25,116 nt of DNA, taken from JBGYPP01 sp041838515. Lineage in GTDB: Bacteria; Bacillota; Clostridia; Lachnospirales; Lachnospiraceae. Below are positions 23,601-25,116 of the stretch, piece after piece. The first letter of the stretch is position 1. The number at the start of each line of letters is the position of its first letter. The notes beneath the pieces were generated by a model. It did not search any database. It worked only from the letters and a program-made list of their open reading frames with translations, and was not told where the DNA came from. The position numbers and the translations under genes are program-made. The DNA is taken from assembly GCA_041838515.1 (NCBI GenBank), contig JBGYPP010000080.1, positions 1 to 25,116 on the forward strand. The letters are read 5' to 3'.

Positions 23601-24925
23601 TCTCCGCCATAGAGGCCAGGGCCAGGGAGGGCAGCCCCGTCCCTGCGCAGCCGGCCCGCCCCCGGGATAGGGTGGTCTTTACCGAAGAGATGCGCAGGGA
23701 GTACACCATACTCTGCCCCCAGATGTCGCCCATACACTTCTCTCTGGTGGAGCCGGCTTTCCGGGCCTGCGGCTACAAGCTGGAAGTTCTGCAAAATGAC
23801 AACAAACGCTCTGTGGATGTGGGTTTGCAGTATGTAAACAACGATGCCTGTTACCCCTCCCTGTTGGTAGTGGGCCAGCTGATGGAGGCCCTGCTCTCCG
23901 GCAAATACGATCTGCACAAGACGGCCCTGGTTATGTCCCAGACCGGAGGCGGCTGCCGGGCCACCAATTATGTGGGCTTTATACGCCGGGCGCTGGAAAA
24001 GGCCGGCATGCCCCAGATTCCCGTGATTTCCCTCAACCTGGGAGGCATAGAAACCAACCCCGGCTTCCAGATCAATAAGGCCATGCTGTTGCGTGTGGCT
24101 CTGGCCGCCCAACTGGGGGATATCTTTATGCGCTGCACCTACAGGACCAGGCCCTACGAGCTGGAGCCGGGCAGCGTAAATGCGCTGCATCAAAAATGGC
24201 AGGAGAAATGCGTGGCCTTTTTGACCCAAAAACCCTTGCAGCTCTGGGCCTTTCCCAAGCTTTGCCGGGATATCATCCGGGACTTTGACCAGATACCCCT
24301 CAGGGAGGTTCCCAAGCCCCGGGTGGGCATAGTGGGGGAGATATTGGTCAAATTCTCTCCAGCCGGCAACAACCATCTGGTGGAATTGTTGGAATCCGAG
24401 GGCGCAGAAGTGGTAGTGCCGGATTTGATAGACTTTTTGCTCTATTGTTTTTACAATCAGATTTACAAGCATGAGCAGCTGGGAGAGAGCAAAAAGACGG
24501 CCCGCAATGCCGCCCTGGGCATATGGCTTGTGGAGAACTGCCTGCGCAGGCCCGCTACTGCCGCTTTCAAAAAGAGCCGCCGTTTTGGCCATCCCACGCC
24601 CATACGCCAGGTAGCCCAGTACGCCAGCTCCATCGTATCCCTGGGCAATCAGACCGGCGAGGGATGGTTCCTGACCGGTGAGATGATGGAACTGATACAT
24701 GACGGCGTACCCAATATCGTTTGCACCCAGCCCTTTGGCTGCCTGCCCAATCATGTGGTGGGCAAGGGCGTGATCAAGGCCCTGCGGAAGCAATATCCCC
24801 AGAGCAATATCGTGGCCATAGACTATGACCCGGGCGCAAGCGAGGTCAACCAATTAAACCGCATCAAGCTCATGCTCTCCACCGCTTTCCGCAATTTGGA
24901 AAAAGAAAACAAGACGAAAGCATAA
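20621..24925 (+). CDS. Giant 2-hydroxyacyl-CoA dehydratase activase / dehydratase-related fusion (BadF/BcrA type)
   Basis: A 1434-residue multidomain protein. Two ASKHA ATPase domains of the BcrAD_BadFG family come first. Domain 1 (about 15-290) has GIDIGSTTVK, GGEDAK and candidate cluster cysteines C144 (CAGGTG) and C183 (ARCGVF). Domain 2 (about 338-600) has GIDAGSTTTK, GGQDMK, C463 (CSAGCG) and C502 (TRCTVF). A CxxCxxxC set with a distant Cys (C624, C627, C631, C650) follows. Next is a DUF2229-like region (about 690-900, including SESECYP) and a dehydratase-subunit-like C-terminus with NNDACYP (about 1070) and GGGCRATNYVG (about 1109). Activases of this family use ATP to push one electron onto Fe-S dehydratases. 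For this full-length fusion the substrate is not known. The ATG at 20621 is chosen because the promoter excludes the earlier GTG. Confidence 0.9.
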   Translation: MPSKNNQGIPAAKTYHLGIDIGSTTVKIALIDPSKDPLTQAGDWLVFSDYERHYADIRNALSKLLQRAYARLGEATVCPMITGSGGLTLANHLDTDFNQEVIAVALALQTLAPQTDVAIELGGEDAKIIYFEDGNVEQRMNGICAGGTGSFIDQMASLIQTDASGLNEYAKSYQCIYDIAARCGVFAKSDIQPLINEGATKEDLAASIFQAVVNQTISGLACGKPIRGHVAFLGGPLHFLDQLREAFVRTLHLDEEHQVSLNHSHLFAAIGSALGAKAHRSLPLSSMVEKLSAQIKMDFEVERMEPLFPSQEEYALFQARHKNHKVKTRALESYRGPAFLGIDAGSTTTKIALVADDGSLLRSFYASNDGNPLSTALAALKDIFASLPREVFIARSCSTGYGEALMKAAFLLDQGQVETVAHYYAAAFFNPQVDCILDIGGQDMKCIKIKDKTVDSVQLNEACSAGCGSFIETFAKSLNYSVEDFAKEALFAPHPIDLGTRCTVFMNSKVKQAQKEGASVADISAGLAYSVIKNALFKVIKVSSAKELGRHIVVQGGTFYNEAVLRAMESIAGGQVIRPDIAGIMGAFGAALIAREGWSQGMATTTLDLEALEALQFQTSLSQCRLCTNACRLTINRFTGGRQYISGNRCERGVGGQKNASNLPNLFDYKLKRVFGYAPLPPDEAPRGKVGLPRVLNMYENYPFWHTFFTQLGYQVVLSPPSNRKIYELGIDSIPSESECYPAKLAHGHVSWLIKKGVPFIFYPALFYERDEFDQANDHYNCPIVTSYSENIKNNIEEISQGQVQFSNPFLSFVSLEAVLPVLVREFDHIPAKEVEKAAALGWEEMDRAREDVRRKGEEVLAWLEKEGKRGIVLAGRPYHIDPEIHHGIPELISSYGLAVLTEDAVSHLAKPQAPLLVSDQWMYHSRLYAAAALVAKRPELDLVQLNSFGCGLDAVTTDQVADILSAHGKIYTCLKIDEVNNLGAARIRIRSLLSAIEARAREGSPVPAQPARPRDRVVFTEEMRREYTILCPQMSPIHFSLVEPAFRACGYKLEVLQNDNKRSVDVGLQYVNNDACYPSLLVVGQLMEALLSGKYDLHKTALVMSQTGGGCRATNYVGFIRRALEKAGMPQIPVISLNLGGIETNPGFQINKAMLLRVALAAQLGDIFMRCTYRTRPYELEPGSVNALHQKWQEKCVAFLTQKPLQLWAFPKLCRDIIRDFDQIPLREVPKPRVGIVGEILVKFSPAGNNHLVELLESEGAEVVVPDLIDFLLYCFYNQIYKHEQLGESKKTARNAALGIWLVENCLRRPATAAFKKSRRFGHPTPIRQVAQYASSIVSLGNQTGEGWFLTGEMMELIHDGVPNIVCTQPFGCLPNHVVGKGVIKALRKQYPQSNIVAIDYDPGASEVNQLNRIKLMLSTAFRNLEKENKTKA

Positions 24926-24975
24926 GTGGCTTCCGGCAAAAAAACAAAGCTATCTTATTTCCTATCCCCATGATT

Positions 24976-24996
24976 AAAAAAGGGGCTGTCGCACTA
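24976..24996 (+). other. Probable half of a terminator, interrupted by the right-hand IS
   Basis: After the activase stop codon the plus strand reads AAAAAAGGGGCTGTCGCAC and then runs directly into the IS terminus. An A-rich lead-in followed by GGGGCTGTCGCA is the usual 5' arm of a bidirectional terminator whose missing partner would be TGCGACAGCCCC plus T. No other terminator for the activase gene is visible. Confidence 0.4.
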
Positions 24997-25116
24997 TGAT
25001 ATGTACCCAGTTCCCTGGACACATTGATTTATGATCGAGGCTCAACAGGTGGATGCCGTTCTGTACTTTGCAGGTGGCATCCACTTTGTTTTTGCCTGGA
25101 TGCGCTCGTTATTGTA
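24997..25116 (-). mobile_element. IS3-family insertion sequence, 3' end only (inverted copy)
   Basis: An exact inverted copy of bases 20-139, with no mismatch over 120 bases. The terminus is at 24997 (TGATATGTACCC reading inward to the element), and the sequence outside differs completely from that beside the left copy. The element continues beyond the right edge. With its transposase 3' end facing inward, it is convergent with the activase gene. Confidence 0.88.
25042..25116 (-). CDS. IS3-family transposase, C-terminal fragment (second copy)
   Basis: The last 24 codons of the same transposase as at 2-94, identical in sequence (YNNERIQ then KTKWMPPAKYR, TGA stop at 25042-25044). It is cut by the window edge. 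Confidence 0.83.
   Translation of the reverse strand, partial: YNNERIQAKTKWMPPAKYRTASTC

Noticed and set aside
22985..24853. Minus-strand open frame of 622 codons opposite the activase gene.
   Set aside because: Antisense shadow of a well-supported gene.
1..25116. The whole window as a 25 kb composite transposon flanked by inverted IS copies.
   Set aside because: The interior is dominated by core genes (era, recO, rplS, tRNA-Thr, rlmD), the two flanks show different insertion contexts, and target duplications cannot be seen. Independent insertions or assembly ends are simpler.
1..25116. CRISPR array, phage genes, toxin-antitoxin pair or restriction system.
   Set aside because: No regularly spaced repeats and no recognisable proteins of these classes were found on either strand.

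Overview
The window reads as a stretch of chromosome from a strictly anaerobic Gram-positive bacterium of the Clostridia, most likely a Lachnospiraceae-type gut organism. The evidence is the gene content: a giant 2-hydroxyacyl-CoA dehydratase activase fusion, an M16C presequence-protease-like peptidase next to a DUF4349 lipoprotein and era-recO, a DUF2871 protein, strong AGGAGG-type ribosome binding sites, and tRNA without an encoded CCA. The DNA looks GC-rich by eye, yet the large activase gene prefers AUA for isoleucine.

Layout. Both edges carry the same 120 bases in inverted orientation (20-139 and 24997-25116). They are the 3' end of an IS3-family element, with the transposase C-terminus pointing inward. 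From the left, on the minus strand, lie rplS with its own promoter and a probable L19 leader, a GT-C type membrane glycosyltransferase, a complete tRNA-Thr(CGU) unit (promoter, leader hairpin, tRNA, terminator), a DUF2871 fusion membrane protein and an O-antigen-ligase-like (Wzy_C) protein. A degenerate AT-richer stretch of about 0.6 kb follows, holding gene remnants. Next is a two-gene unit: a small acidic-tailed membrane protein and an rlmD/rlmCD-type rRNA methyltransferase.

From 7895 to 20401 runs a long minus-strand gene train of ten genes, read in the order: inactive-looking rhomboid with a zinc ribbon, 130-aa unknown protein, M16C peptidase, DUF4349 lipoprotein, era, recO, DUF1015, glgB, mscS, pseI. 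Gaps are short (9 to 75 bases) or negative, and a clear sigma-A-type promoter lies upstream of the first gene. A divergent promoter across the same intergenic region drives the only large plus-strand gene, the 1434-residue activase/dehydratase fusion, which runs almost to the right-hand IS.

How the genes work together. Era and RecO cover ribosome maturation and recombination repair, and RlmD and L19 belong to ribosome function. The rhomboid-like protein, peptidase and DUF4349 lipoprotein suggest an envelope or peptide-handling module that shares transcription with era-recO. The glycosyltransferase, the Wzy_C protein and the orphan pseudaminate synthase point to a surface glycan whose other genes lie elsewhere. 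I see no CRISPR array, phage or defence cassette. The observations most worth a second look are the IS insertion pattern at terminator half-arms, the pseudo-rhomboid with a zinc ribbon, the RecO without zinc-binding cysteines, the DUF2871 fusion, the basic tail on GlgB, and the activase fusion with a palindrome inside its promoter.
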